Shown here piece by piece: positions 1 to 8,869 of a DNA stretch of 64,000 bases (position 1 is the first letter of the stretch; each line of letters begins with the position of its first letter). The position numbers and the translations under genes are program-made. The notes below the pieces were generated by a model. It saw only the letters and a program-made list of their open reading frames with translations, searched no databases and had not been told where the DNA came from. The stretch comes from SKHV01 sp963678565 (lineage in GTDB: Bacteria > Bacteroidota > Bacteroidia > Bacteroidales > Prolixibacteraceae), in contig OY782875.1 in assembly GCA_963678565.1 (NCBI GenBank), forward strand, positions 2,418,001 through 2,482,000, given 5' to 3'.

Positions 1-397
1 CGACACGGTTTCCTCTGCAAAAGCAACCGGAGCCGATGTAGTTATCATCGATACTGCAGGGCGTTTACACAACAAGGTGAATTTAATGAACGAGCTTTCT
101 AAAATTAAACGGGTAATGCAGAAAGTGTATCCTTCAGCCCCCAATGAAGTATTGTTGGTTTTAGATGGTTCTACCGGCCAAAATGCATTTGAACAAGCCA
201 AACAATTTACCAAAGCAACTGAAGTTTCGGCCCTAGCTTTAACCAAATTAGATGGAACAGCTAAAGGTGGTGTAGTAATTGGAATTTCAGATCAGTTTAA
301 AATTCCGGTAAAATACATTGGAATAGGAGAGCAAATGGAAGATTTACAGATATTCAGAAAGAATGAATTTGTAGATACTTTCTTCTCGAAACAATAA
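1..397 (+). CDS. ftsY: Signal recognition particle receptor FtsY, C-terminal part (5' truncated)
   Basis: The reading frame is open from base 2, so the gene enters from outside the window and only the last 131 or so codons are seen. The visible part is the end of an SRP-type GTPase (NG) domain: the G3 motif DTAGRL near the left edge and the G4 motif TKLDGTAKGG, followed by the typical C-terminal GIGEQMEDLQIF stretch and a short DTFF tail. FtsY docks ribosome-SRP complexes at the inner membrane for cotranslational insertion. It is followed 28 bases later by rimO, an arrangement common in Bacteroidota. FtsY is preferred over its paralogue Ffh because the protein ends right after the G domain with no methionine-rich M domain. 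Confidence 0.95.
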   Translation, partial: DTVSSAKATGADVVIIDTAGRLHNKVNLMNELSKIKRVMQKVYPSAPNEVLLVLDGSTGQNAFEQAKQFTKATEVSALALTKLDGTAKGGVVIGISDQFKIPVKYIGIGEQMEDLQIFRKNEFVDTFFSKQ

Positions 398-425
398 TTT
401 TATCCTTTAATTAAAATCAAAATAC

Positions 426-1724
426 ATGTCTATAAAGACTGTCAATGTTATAACATTGGGCTGTTCAAAGAATTTAGTCGATTCTGAACACCTAATGTCT
501 CAATTTGACGCTAATGGATTAGATGTCGTTCACGACTCTGAACAAATGGCGGATGTTGTAATTATCAATACTTGTGGATTTATTCTCGACGCCAAAACAG
601 AATCGGTAAATATGATTTTGGAATGCGTTGAAGCCAAAAAAAGCAAGCAAATAAAGAAATTGTATGTAATGGGCTGCTTGTCTGAGCGATATCGCGAAGA
701 ATTGGCAGCGGAAATTCCCGAAGTAGACCATTTCTTCGGAAAATTTGAATTAGATAAAATAATCGAAGAAATTGGAATCCATAAACGTAAAGACCTTTTA
801 TTCGATCGTCATATTACCACTCCAAACCATTTTGCCTATTTGAAAATATCAGAAGGCTGTAATCGTAAATGTTCTTTCTGTGCAATTCCGCAGTTTACTG
901 GAAAACACAAATCCGTTCCGATCGAAAGTTTGGTTGCTGAAGCATCGATGCTCGCCAATAAAGGAGTTAAAGAAATATTATTAATTGCCCAAGATTTATC
1001 TTCATACGGTTACGATTTATATAAAGAAAGTCGTTTGGAGCAACTAATCACTGCTATTTCAAAAGTGAAAGGAATTGAATGGATTCGTTTGCATTATATG
1101 TATCCAACCAATTTCCCTTTGAATATTTTAAAAGTAATACGCGAAAATCCGAAGGCTTGTAAATACATCGACATTCCATTGCAACACGCTAGCGATAACA
1201 TGCTCGACATAATGCGTCGTTCAACAACAGCAGCAAAAACACGCGAATTAATTCAAAAAATCAGAACCGAAGTTCCGGGAATTACCTTGCGTACCACCTT
1301 ATTGGTTGGTCACCCCGGAGAAACCGAGGAAGATTTTAATGAATTGAAATCGTTTGTGCAGGAAATGAAATTTGACAAGTTGGGGGTATTTCCATATTCA
1401 CACGAGGAAAAAACTTTTGCAGCTTTAAATTACAGCGATGATATTCCAGAAGAAGTGAAACAGGAACGAGCTGACGAAATCATGGATTTGCAACAACAAA
1501 TTTCTGAAAAACTTACGGCCCAAAAAGTAGGAGAAAATTTGAAAGTGTTAATCGATAGGGAAGAAGGAGATTATTTTATTGGAAGAACAGAGTTTGATTC
1601 ACCCGAAGTAGACGGGGAAGTTTTGCTCTCTATCGATGAAGATATTCAAATAGGAAAGTTTTACGATGTTAAAGTAACCGGTTCATTTATGTACGATTTG
1701 AATGGTGAATTGGTAAAAAACTAG
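426..1724 (+). CDS. rimO: Ribosomal protein uS12 methylthiotransferase RimO
   Basis: Radical SAM enzyme that adds a methylthio group to a conserved aspartate of ribosomal protein S12. The N-terminal MTTase domain has its three auxiliary-cluster cysteines at C13, C50 and C84. The radical SAM motif CNRKCSFC lies at residues 145-152, with a TRAM-like C-terminal region. The 432-residue length is normal for the family, and the opening TLGCSKNLVDSE is typical of RimO rather than MiaB. The ATG lies 28 bases after ftsY, and the next gene starts 9 bases after the stop, so cotranscription is likely. Confidence 0.96.
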   Translation: MSIKTVNVITLGCSKNLVDSEHLMSQFDANGLDVVHDSEQMADVVIINTCGFILDAKTESVNMILECVEAKKSKQIKKLYVMGCLSERYREELAAEIPEVDHFFGKFELDKIIEEIGIHKRKDLLFDRHITTPNHFAYLKISEGCNRKCSFCAIPQFTGKHKSVPIESLVAEASMLANKGVKEILLIAQDLSSYGYDLYKESRLEQLITAISKVKGIEWIRLHYMYPTNFPLNILKVIRENPKACKYIDIPLQHASDNMLDIMRRSTTAAKTRELIQKIRTEVPGITLRTTLLVGHPGETEEDFNELKSFVQEMKFDKLGVFPYSHEEKTFAALNYSDDIPEEVKQERADEIMDLQQQISEKLTAQKVGENLKVLIDREEGDYFIGRTEFDSPEVDGEVLLSIDEDIQIGKFYDVKVTGSFMYDLNGELVKN

Positions 1725-1733
1725 ACAAAAAAA

Positions 1734-3146
1734 ATGAAGTTAAACAATTGGCTTATAATATTATCGGTAGTATTATTTACAGGATGTGCTGTTTCAAATA
1801 AAACCGCCTTTTTATCTGAAGAAGAATTAAATAGCAAAGAGGTTTTTACAGATCTAGAAACGGCACTTTCGAATCCTTCAAATGTTTACATTCTAAAATT
1901 AGAAAATGATAAATTAACAAAAGTTCCGGGGCAAATTATAAAACTCGAAAACCTTCAGGTTTTGTATCTCGGGTATAATAATTTATCAACCTTATCCGAT
2001 GAAATTTTAAGCTTACCTCAGTTGCAGAAATTAGTTTTACGTAAAAATAAATTCAGTTCTATTCCAGAAGTATTATTGAACGCAAAACAATTAGAAGTAA
2101 TAGATTTTAATAACAATCAAATTTCATATGTACCGAATAGCTTTTGTGAATTATCAAATTTAACCGAAATTCACCTTGCTGAAAACGGATTAATGCAGCT
2201 TCCAGATAGCATTGGAAAACTAAAAAACTTGCAGGTTTTAGACGTTTTCAATAATCAATTAAAGGAATTACCCGCATCTTTAGCGATGTGTACTAATCTT
2301 CGTAAGGTTGATGCTAACTGGAACCAACTTGAAGCACTACCAAGTAATTTTAGTCAACTAACAAAGCTCGAAGAATTGTTGGTTGAAAAGAACAATTTAA
2401 AAGAACTACCATCGAATTTTGGCAATTTAATAGCAATTAAAGAGCTAAAAATTAACGAGAATAAACTAACAAGCTTACCCGATGATATTGGAAATTTGAC
2501 AAAGCTAAACACCTTAAATGCGAGCAAAAATCAGATAAAATCAATTCCAGCCTCAGTTGCACAACTAGCAAATTTAGAACGAATTAATTTTTCAAGTAAT
2601 AAATTAAATTCAACCATCGATTTTTCGCCACTTCAAAACTTAAATTCAATCAATTTAAGCAACAACAAATTAGAACGAATTAATGCAAGCAATTTTAATG
2701 CTCCCGCTTTAAATGAATTGATTCTTAGCATTAATGAAATTCGTGGTATCGATGGGCAATTTAGTGAGGATAATTCTATTACCTATTTCGATATGGATAT
2801 GAATGATTTAACGAAAATTCCATCAGCGTTCGGTAATTTAACGAAGATTGAAACCTTAATTGTAGCACATAACAATTTAGAAGAACTTAGCACGGTACTT
2901 AACGGCATGACTTCCTTGAAGCGAATTGAAGCAAGTGATAATAGAATCATTGTTTTCGATAAAGCATTGAAAAATCATCCAACTTTAGAAGAAATCAATT
3001 TGACAGAAAATAAGGTAAGAATTCTACCGCTTGAATTTGCCGAAATTAAAAATCTTAAGAAAATAAATCTTTCAGGAAATTCAATATTTAGCTGGCATAA
3101 AAAACAGCTCGATAAAGCCTTCAAAAAGGGGATTATTCAGTATTAA
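1734..3146 (+). CDS. Leucine-rich-repeat lipoprotein
   Basis: The protein starts with a hydrophobic signal and a lipobox LFTGC (C18), so it is probably lipid-anchored in the envelope. From about residue 50 to the end it is made of leucine-rich repeats of about 23 residues with the pattern LxxLxxLxLxxNxLxxLPxx, roughly 17 copies. These would form a curved solenoid, usually a protein-binding surface. No enzymatic domain is visible. It begins 9 bases after rimO and is probably read through from that operon. Partner and function cannot be told from the sequence. Confidence 0.85.
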   Translation: MKLNNWLIILSVVLFTGCAVSNKTAFLSEEELNSKEVFTDLETALSNPSNVYILKLENDKLTKVPGQIIKLENLQVLYLGYNNLSTLSDEILSLPQLQKLVLRKNKFSSIPEVLLNAKQLEVIDFNNNQISYVPNSFCELSNLTEIHLAENGLMQLPDSIGKLKNLQVLDVFNNQLKELPASLAMCTNLRKVDANWNQLEALPSNFSQLTKLEELLVEKNNLKELPSNFGNLIAIKELKINENKLTSLPDDIGNLTKLNTLNASKNQIKSIPASVAQLANLERINFSSNKLNSTIDFSPLQNLNSINLSNNKLERINASNFNAPALNELILSINEIRGIDGQFSEDNSITYFDMDMNDLTKIPSAFGNLTKIETLIVAHNNLEELSTVLNGMTSLKRIEASDNRIIVFDKALKNHPTLEEINLTENKVRILPLEFAEIKNLKKINLSGNSIFSWHKKQLDKAFKKGIIQY

Positions 3147-3177
3147 ATGCTTTCCGTATATTTTATGCTTAAAGTAT

Positions 3178-3207
3178 TTTGAATTTAGCTATGGATACTT
3201 AAATTTG
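3178..3207 (+). promoter_or_regulatory. Bacteroidota-type promoter for the glucosaminidase gene
   Basis: A TTTG -33 box (3178-3181) and a TAAATTTG -7 box (3200-3207) are 18 bases apart, matching the Bacteroidota primary-sigma consensus. The -7 box ends 20 bases before the GTG at 3228 and supports that start. Confidence 0.7.
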
Positions 3208-3227
3208 TTACAAACTAAACTTAAACT

Positions 3228-4136
3228 GTGGTAACAAATTCATCTAGATTTATCCTGGGAATTGCACTTGCCCTATCGTTTCAGTTTTGTGCCAAACCAA
3301 CGCCTCAAAAAATAATAAAAAAAGAGCACAAAAAATTCTACGAGGTTGATACGCAAATTATTCATCCCGATAGTTTGAATAGTATTATTACAATTAACGA
3401 TTCATTAGTCGTTCCTGCAATTTATGATTCATTGATTATTAATGATTTTATCACTTCAGATGAGCGTAAAGAACAATTTATAAATCAAATTCTACCTTCA
3501 ATATTGCTTGTTAAATTCAATTTGAATCAACAAATTGATCAAGTTAAATATATCATTCATCTTGATTCCACAGTTGGCTTATGTATTCATCAGCAAAAAT
3601 ATCTCGATAGTTTAATTGTCAAATACAGGGCAAAATCGGTTGACGGATTATTAATCAGAATGAAACCACATCCAACCAGTTTGGTATTAGCACAGGCAAT
3701 TGTTGAATCAGGATGGGGAACTTCGAGGTTTGCCATCGAAGGCAATAATTTGTTTGGAATTTGGACTACGGCCAACGATCCGAACGTAATTAAATCTCTA
3801 TACGATCGGCCTGAACAAGAAATATATGTAAAAAAATACAATAACCTCTCAGAATCAATCGCACACTATTTTCTAACCCTTGGAAGACACAGCGCCTACA
3901 AAGATTTTAGAAACCTTCGAGAAGAAGAGGTGGAATTAAATGGCTTGATAAAATCGTTAATTCCTTATTCAGAAATGGGTGAAGATTATACAGCCTTGCT
4001 TAAAAAAATTGTAGAATGGAACGATTTAGAGCAATATGACACATACGAAATTGATCAAAAATATATTATTGAGAATAAAGCAAGCGAAATGAAATTATTT
4101 AAGCCCTGTAAAAATAAACGATCAAAAATAGATTAA
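3228..4136 (+). CDS. Bax-like / FlgJ-type N-acetylglucosaminidase, probable lipoprotein
   Basis: A peptidoglycan hydrolase of the glucosaminidase family (GH73-like). The core motif AIVESGWGTSRFAIEGNNLFGIW carries the expected catalytic glutamate, E160. In the Bax/FlgJ group this domain cleaves the GlcNAc-MurNAc glycan backbone. The N-terminus has a hydrophobic segment ending in FQFC (C21), a loose lipobox, so the protein is secreted and perhaps lipidated. The start is GTG, chosen because it precedes the signal sequence and lies 20 bases after a good promoter. The next gene follows after 14 bases. Confidence 0.85.
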   Translation: MVTNSSRFILGIALALSFQFCAKPTPQKIIKKEHKKFYEVDTQIIHPDSLNSIITINDSLVVPAIYDSLIINDFITSDERKEQFINQILPSILLVKFNLNQQIDQVKYIIHLDSTVGLCIHQQKYLDSLIVKYRAKSVDGLLIRMKPHPTSLVLAQAIVESGWGTSRFAIEGNNLFGIWTTANDPNVIKSLYDRPEQEIYVKKYNNLSESIAHYFLTLGRHSAYKDFRNLREEEVELNGLIKSLIPYSEMGEDYTALLKKIVEWNDLEQYDTYEIDQKYIIENKASEMKLFKPCKNKRSKID

Positions 4137-4150
4137 TAGAAGATCCGAAT

Positions 4151-5449
4151 ATGAGAAATTTAAGATTCCTTATACTGGCATTTGTTTTATCCTCTTTTTC
4201 ATTAAATGCCCAAAACTCTCCGGCACCTATTAAGCTAGTTCAGCTTGTTTTAACGCCTAATCATGCCGATTGGAATTACCATTGTGGCGAAAAAGCCATT
4301 ATCAACATACAAGTTTTAAAATTTGGTGTTCCAATTAAAAACGCTGAAATTGAATATTCTTATGGACCGGAAATAATTAAGCCAAGCAAAAAAGGTACAT
4401 TAAGCTTAAAAAAAGGAATTGGACAGTTAGTTATTGGCACCTTAAAAGATCCTGGTTTTTTACAATTAAAAGTTCAAATTAAATACGATGGTTACACTTA
4501 TAAGGATGAAGTTAAAGTTGCTTTCGATGCGAACTTAATTCAACCAACAGTAAAAAAACCTGATGATTTTGATCATTTTTGGCAAAAGGCAATGGAACAA
4601 AACAAAAGGGTGCCAATGGAGCCTTTGGTAACTTTTATGCCTGAATATTCAACCTCTTCAGTAAATGTTTATTTAGTCAGACTTCAAAACTATCAACGCG
4701 GAAAATATATTTATGGGTATTTGTGTAAACCGACAAAAGAAGGTAAATATCCAGTGCTTTTTAATCCACCGGGAGCCGGAATCAAAAAGATAAAACCTTA
4801 TACAGGGTTTGCCGAACAAGGATTTATCAGCTTTGCAATCGAAATCCACGGAATTTCGCCCGAAGTTGCTGACGCCGATTATAAAAACATTCGAAAAGCA
4901 TTCAACGATTACTGGTTTATTAAACTTGATGATAAAGACAACTATTATTATAAAAGTGTTTATTTAGGTTGTGTTCGCTCAATTAATTTCTTAACCGAGG
5001 TAAAGGAATTTAACGGCAAAGACATTTTAGTTACCGGTGGTAGTCAAGGTGGCGCATTATCCATAGTAACTGCCGGATTATCGGATAAAGTAACTGCTCT
5101 TGCTTCATTTTATCCTGCTTTATGCGATTTAACTGGATATCTGAATAATAGAGCAGGAGGTTGGCCACATACTTTTAGCGACAGATATTCCGAATGGAAC
5201 AATACGCCAGAAAAAATAGAAACAGCAAGCTATTACGATGTAGTTAATTTTGCTCGAAAAATTAAAGTACCCGGTTTTTATTCCTTTGGATACAACGATC
5301 ATACTTGCCCTCCAACCTCGGTGATGTCGGCTCTTAATGTGATCAACGCACCGAAAGAAATCATAGTTACGCCAATTTCAGGTCATTGGCGATTTGGTGA
5401 AACCAATTCGAAATCAATCCAATTTTTGAAAAGTCAATGTGAAAAATAA
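4151..5449 (+). CDS. Secreted acetylxylan esterase / cephalosporin-C deacetylase family (CE7) hydrolase
   Basis: An alpha/beta-hydrolase of the AXE1/CE7 type that would remove acetyl groups from oligosaccharides or related esters. A signal peptide (about residues 1-20, ending NAQ) is followed by a beta-rich N-terminal domain (about 25-125) and then the hydrolase. The catalytic triad is visible: S298 in GGSQGG, D383 in GYNDHT and H412 in SGHW. The FNPPGAG motif fits the oxyanion region. It lies 14 bases after the glucosaminidase and probably shares its transcript. A terminator hairpin follows about 95 bases later. The exact substrate is not known. Confidence 0.87.
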   Translation: MRNLRFLILAFVLSSFSLNAQNSPAPIKLVQLVLTPNHADWNYHCGEKAIINIQVLKFGVPIKNAEIEYSYGPEIIKPSKKGTLSLKKGIGQLVIGTLKDPGFLQLKVQIKYDGYTYKDEVKVAFDANLIQPTVKKPDDFDHFWQKAMEQNKRVPMEPLVTFMPEYSTSSVNVYLVRLQNYQRGKYIYGYLCKPTKEGKYPVLFNPPGAGIKKIKPYTGFAEQGFISFAIEIHGISPEVADADYKNIRKAFNDYWFIKLDDKDNYYYKSVYLGCVRSINFLTEVKEFNGKDILVTGGSQGGALSIVTAGLSDKVTALASFYPALCDLTGYLNNRAGGWPHTFSDRYSEWNNTPEKIETASYYDVVNFARKIKVPGFYSFGYNDHTCPPTSVMSALNVINAPKEIIVTPISGHWRFGETNSKSIQFLKSQCEK

Positions 5450-5543
5450 GCAACGTTTTGTAATTGTTAATCTTTCTAAATAACATACGAGAGTCTTTGT
5501 ATATCGCGTAAATATAAAAGAAGCGAGCAAATTTATAGGATAT

Positions 5544-5584
5544 AAAAGGGAAATCTAAAAATAAAATGAGGTTTCCCTTTTATT
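5544..5584 (+). terminator. Rho-independent terminator after the esterase gene
   Basis: A ten-base inverted repeat (5544-5553 AAAAGGGAAA with 5572-5581 TTTCCCTTTT) with an 18-base loop, ending in a T-rich stretch. The rest of 5450-5727 is AT-rich and shows no gene. Confidence 0.7.
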
Positions 5585-5727
5585 TATATGCGTGTTAGTT
5601 TAAACTATTTTATTTAAATTTATTGTATTTGCAGTGTATTATAAAGTGCTGAACAATTGTGTATTATCTTTCAGTCGTTATTAATTAACCTAATATCAAT
5701 AACCAAAAATTAACACCAACATTACCC

Positions 5728-6303
5728 ATGAAACCAATAATTAGAATTATTGCGCTTCTGTTTATTGCCCTGTGCTTCACCTTTCATTCTTCACTTGGTC
5801 AAGAAACAGACACTAAAAAAAACTCCCAACAAACCCGCTCATTGTCCGTTCCGGAAGCAATTCCAAAGGATTCTATCTTTAGTTCTCCACTTTTAAATTT
5901 TGCAGAGCACATTCGTATTCAAAAATCTATTGCTCAATATCAAATTGTGTATACCGAAGCTCTCAAAATGCTTCAAGAAAAAGGGAAACCCGAAAATTTA
6001 TTTTGGAAGTCGTGGTTTTGCGTTTATCAAACTGCAATTTTAACCCTTAAAAATCAAGAGAATGCCGTCACATTAATGTCGCCTGTCTTTATCTTAATTT
6101 TCATTTTAGTTTTTCTTTATCCAACTATCAAAACCTTCTTTTTTAAACCCTATTTAGTAGATGCTGAAAAGCCAACAAATGCAGCATTTTATGCAGAATT
6201 AAAGAAAAAGAAGAAAGCAATTGATGAAGAAGATTTGGAGGTAGAAGACGAGAATGCTTATGATATTAATGAAAATAACGAACCAAGCGAAGCAAACCCA
6301 TGA
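5728..6303 (+). CDS. Hypothetical membrane protein paired with the CxxC zinc protein
   Basis: A 191-residue protein I do not recognise. It has a signal-like hydrophobic N-terminus (about 7-24), a central region of about 80 residues with no motif, one strong transmembrane segment (about 117-133) and a cytoplasm-like tail rich in Lys then Glu/Asp. Its stop overlaps the start of the next gene by four bases (ATGA at 6300-6303). That implies translational coupling and a joint role with the zinc-finger membrane protein downstream. Confidence 0.75.
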   Translation: MKPIIRIIALLFIALCFTFHSSLGQETDTKKNSQQTRSLSVPEAIPKDSIFSSPLLNFAEHIRIQKSIAQYQIVYTEALKMLQEKGKPENLFWKSWFCVYQTAILTLKNQENAVTLMSPVFILIFILVFLYPTIKTFFFKPYLVDAEKPTNAAFYAELKKKKKAIDEEDLEVEDENAYDINENNEPSEANP

Positions 6304-8081
6304 GCAAAAAATATATATACGAAGCAAAAGAAAGTGGGAACACTAATTTGCAGAAGGAATTTATTGAGATCATAAATAAGTGGGCCAATAAAATTCCACA
6401 CCATCCTTATCGGAATTTAGGAAATAAAATAAAAGTCACAGATATCTGGTACAAGCCAGCTTACCCAATTCAGGTTCGGAGTCAATATGAGGTACGCTCA
6501 AAGAACGAAGATTTTGAGCCGTTTACTAACCAAACAATTCCTCCCAGAAACTATTATCAATTATCTGATTTTAATTCTTGGGATTTCAATTACAATGAAG
6601 TTGAAAATTTCACCAATAAGGTTACAAAGTATTATGTTGATGGATCTCAGCATGTTGAAGATTGCTTTAAGTGCAATGCAAGAGGCTGGATAACCTGTGT
6701 AACTTGTCATGGAAATCAGAAAGTCACATGTCCCAAATGTCGTGGAAAAGGAAATGTGCAATGTTCATCATGCGGTGGTCATGGAAGAAAGAATTGCGGT
6801 AGTTGCGGGGGGCACGGCTATCACAATCGAACGATAACTAAAACGAAGCAAATTTGGGTTCCTGATAGTGGCAATGCAAGTGGTGGGTATTATCGCACCG
6901 AATCCTATAACCAAACGATTCGAGAAACTTGCAACAATTGTAACGGTTCCGGAAAAGTTAAATGTCGAAATTGCGGTGGATCAGGTAGGGTAACTTGTAA
7001 GAGATGTAGTGGGAGTGGTCAAATTACTTGTCCTACATGTGGTGGATCAGGAAGAAATATTTGCCCAACCTGTAAGGGGCATACTCAATTAATGCATTAT
7101 TTTTATGTAGAAAGAGATTTGCATTTTCTGGATAAGGAAAATTGTGTCATCCATTCTGAGGTATTCAATCGATTTCCTCAGTTTTTAGACGAATATCAAA
7201 ATTATCAATCCTATAATATACATTCTTTCCGAGCCCAAAAACTTGATCATAATCAATTGGAAGAAGGAGTTCATTTGAATAAATTCATCAATGACTTTAT
7301 TCAAGAAGGCCAATCTCCAGAATCGGATACAAACACATTGCTCTATCAACAATTAGACATTTCGTGTATCGACACCTGGGAATTACATTATGAATTCAAG
7401 GGAAAACCTTATGTAATGGTTTTTCATGGAAGTGATTATGAAATTATACCAGGCTTAAGCCCTATTTATGAAATTTCATTTAAATATTGGAAATCGGGAA
7501 TTGCTTCTGCCAAATTCTACATGTACGATCAATCGCGGAAAATGCTAAAAAAAGCTGCTGCGATGAATAGTTACGAAATCAAACAAAAGGTAGACGTTTC
7601 GCTTAATAGTGTGAAAACAAAAATGGCTGAACCATTGAACCTTGGAGCAAGAATGGCTGCCTACATCATTGCATTTATTGGTGGATTTTTGGCATTTAAC
7701 TATTTCAACGAAGTTAATTATGTTTTTAATTATATCGACTTTATAAACAATCCCGATAATTTTCTAAATCCTTATCATGCATGGGGCCAAACAATTGTTT
7801 TTGTGAGCTTAAGTTTTGCTGCTGCAAAAACAACAAAATCGTTATTTAGCAAGCTTTCAGCTTATGTACCCTTTGCGCTTGTTCGTTTTTCATTGGGAGT
7901 TCTTGCAACTCTTTTGTTTGCTTCAATCTACTTCGGTTTACTTGCGTTAGCCAATGCGGTTGGAATTGGTATTTTAATTACTTTGTTGTTGTGGGGAATT
8001 TTAAAAATATTGCAACTAATAGTGATTTTAGTTTATTTAATAGTGAAAGTTATTTTGTGGATTTGGCACCTTATATTTTAA
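6300..8081 (+). CDS. DnaJ-type cysteine-rich zinc-binding membrane protein with ten CxxC motifs
   Basis: A 593-residue protein of unknown function. Its middle carries two blocks of five CxxC motifs, at residues 122, 133, 144, 155, 166 and then 211, 222, 233, 244, 255, all spaced exactly 11 residues apart. Many continue as CxxCxGxG, the zinc-binding repeat of DnaJ/Hsp40. There is no J domain. The C-terminal 150 residues hold about four to five transmembrane segments, so the zinc region is anchored at the inner membrane. DnaJ has four such motifs binding two zincs; ten would allow five. It overlaps the preceding gene by four bases. A chaperone or protein-holding role is only a guess. Confidence 0.8.
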   Translation: MSKKYIYEAKESGNTNLQKEFIEIINKWANKIPHHPYRNLGNKIKVTDIWYKPAYPIQVRSQYEVRSKNEDFEPFTNQTIPPRNYYQLSDFNSWDFNYNEVENFTNKVTKYYVDGSQHVEDCFKCNARGWITCVTCHGNQKVTCPKCRGKGNVQCSSCGGHGRKNCGSCGGHGYHNRTITKTKQIWVPDSGNASGGYYRTESYNQTIRETCNNCNGSGKVKCRNCGGSGRVTCKRCSGSGQITCPTCGGSGRNICPTCKGHTQLMHYFYVERDLHFLDKENCVIHSEVFNRFPQFLDEYQNYQSYNIHSFRAQKLDHNQLEEGVHLNKFINDFIQEGQSPESDTNTLLYQQLDISCIDTWELHYEFKGKPYVMVFHGSDYEIIPGLSPIYEISFKYWKSGIASAKFYMYDQSRKMLKKAAAMNSYEIKQKVDVSLNSVKTKMAEPLNLGARMAAYIIAFIGGFLAFNYFNEVNYVFNYIDFINNPDNFLNPYHAWGQTIVFVSLSFAAAKTTKSLFSKLSAYVPFALVRFSLGVLATLLFASIYFGLLALANAVGIGILITLLLWGILKILQLIVILVYLIVKVILWIWHLIF

Positions 8082-8106
8082 TTAATGCCTAGATTCATTT
8101 TCTTTG

Positions 8107-8156
8107 TAAGCGCAAATTGCAACGCTTCGATCATGTTGTTCTTTGCGCTTATTTTA
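8107..8156 (+). terminator. Inverted repeat, likely terminator of the zinc-protein operon
   Basis: A perfect ten-base inverted repeat (8107-8116 TAAGCGCAAA with 8142-8151 TTTGCGCTTA), 25-base loop, then a T-rich tail. It abuts the promoter of the next gene, so it could instead be regulatory. Confidence 0.5.
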
Positions 8157-8164
8157 TAAATTTG
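8135..8164 (+). promoter_or_regulatory. Promoter for the PLP-homeostasis protein gene
   Basis: A -7 box TAAATTTG (8157-8164) ends 18 bases before the ATG at 8183. A weak -33 box GTTG (8135-8138) lies 18 bases upstream. Confidence 0.5.
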
Positions 8165-8182
8165 AATTTAAACTAATACTTT

Positions 8183-8857
8183 ATGTCAATTTCGGAAAAC
8201 ATTCAATTCTTCCAGAATGAATTACCATCTGATGTTCAATTGGTTGCAGTTTCTAAAACCAAGCCAATTGAGCAGTTGCAGGAAGCTTACAATGTTGGCC
8301 AACGTATTTTTGGTGAAAACAAAGTGCAAGAGCTCACTGCAAAATACGATGAATTACCCAAAGATATCGAATGGCATTACATCGGCCATTTGCAAACCAA
8401 TAAAGTAAAATACATTGCTCCGTTTGTAAGTTTAATTCATGCTGTCGACAGTTTTAAGTTGCTTCGAAAAATAAATCAAGAAGCCCTAAAAAATAACAGA
8501 AGTATCCAAGTTCTTCTACAATTTCATATTGCTGAAGAAGAATCCAAATTTGGATTGAATTTGAATAGTGCAAAGGAAATCCTAACGAATCCGGAGTTTG
8601 AAACTTTAAAAAATGTTGAAATAGTGGGAGTTATGGGAATGGCGACCTACACCAACGATTTAGCGCAAGTTCGAAAAGAATTCACTACGTTAAAAAACAT
8701 ATTCAAACAATTAAAATCTGATTATTTTAGTCAGCAATCTTCCTTTAAGGAAATTTCAATGGGGATGTCTGGTGATTATAAAATTGCGATTGAAGCAGGC
8801 AGTACCATGGTTCGGATTGGAAGTATAATTTTTGGTGAAAGAAACTATAAGAAATAA
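8183..8857 (+). CDS. PLP homeostasis protein, YggS/PLPBP family
   Basis: A 224-residue pyridoxal-phosphate-binding TIM-barrel protein of the YggS/PROSC family, which buffers PLP and affects amino-acid metabolism. The PLP lysine is K25 in VAVSKTK. Other hallmarks are FGENKVQE, WHYIGHLQTNK and the C-terminal SMGMSGDYKIAIEAGSTMVR. Length is normal. It is followed after 12 bases by a dihydroorotate-dehydrogenase-like gene and probably shares its transcript. Confidence 0.94.
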   Translation: MSISENIQFFQNELPSDVQLVAVSKTKPIEQLQEAYNVGQRIFGENKVQELTAKYDELPKDIEWHYIGHLQTNKVKYIAPFVSLIHAVDSFKLLRKINQEALKNNRSIQVLLQFHIAEEESKFGLNLNSAKEILTNPEFETLKNVEIVGVMGMATYTNDLAQVRKEFTTLKNIFKQLKSDYFSQQSSFKEISMGMSGDYKIAIEAGSTMVRIGSIIFGERNYKK

Positions 8858-8869
8858 TAAATTGAAGAT

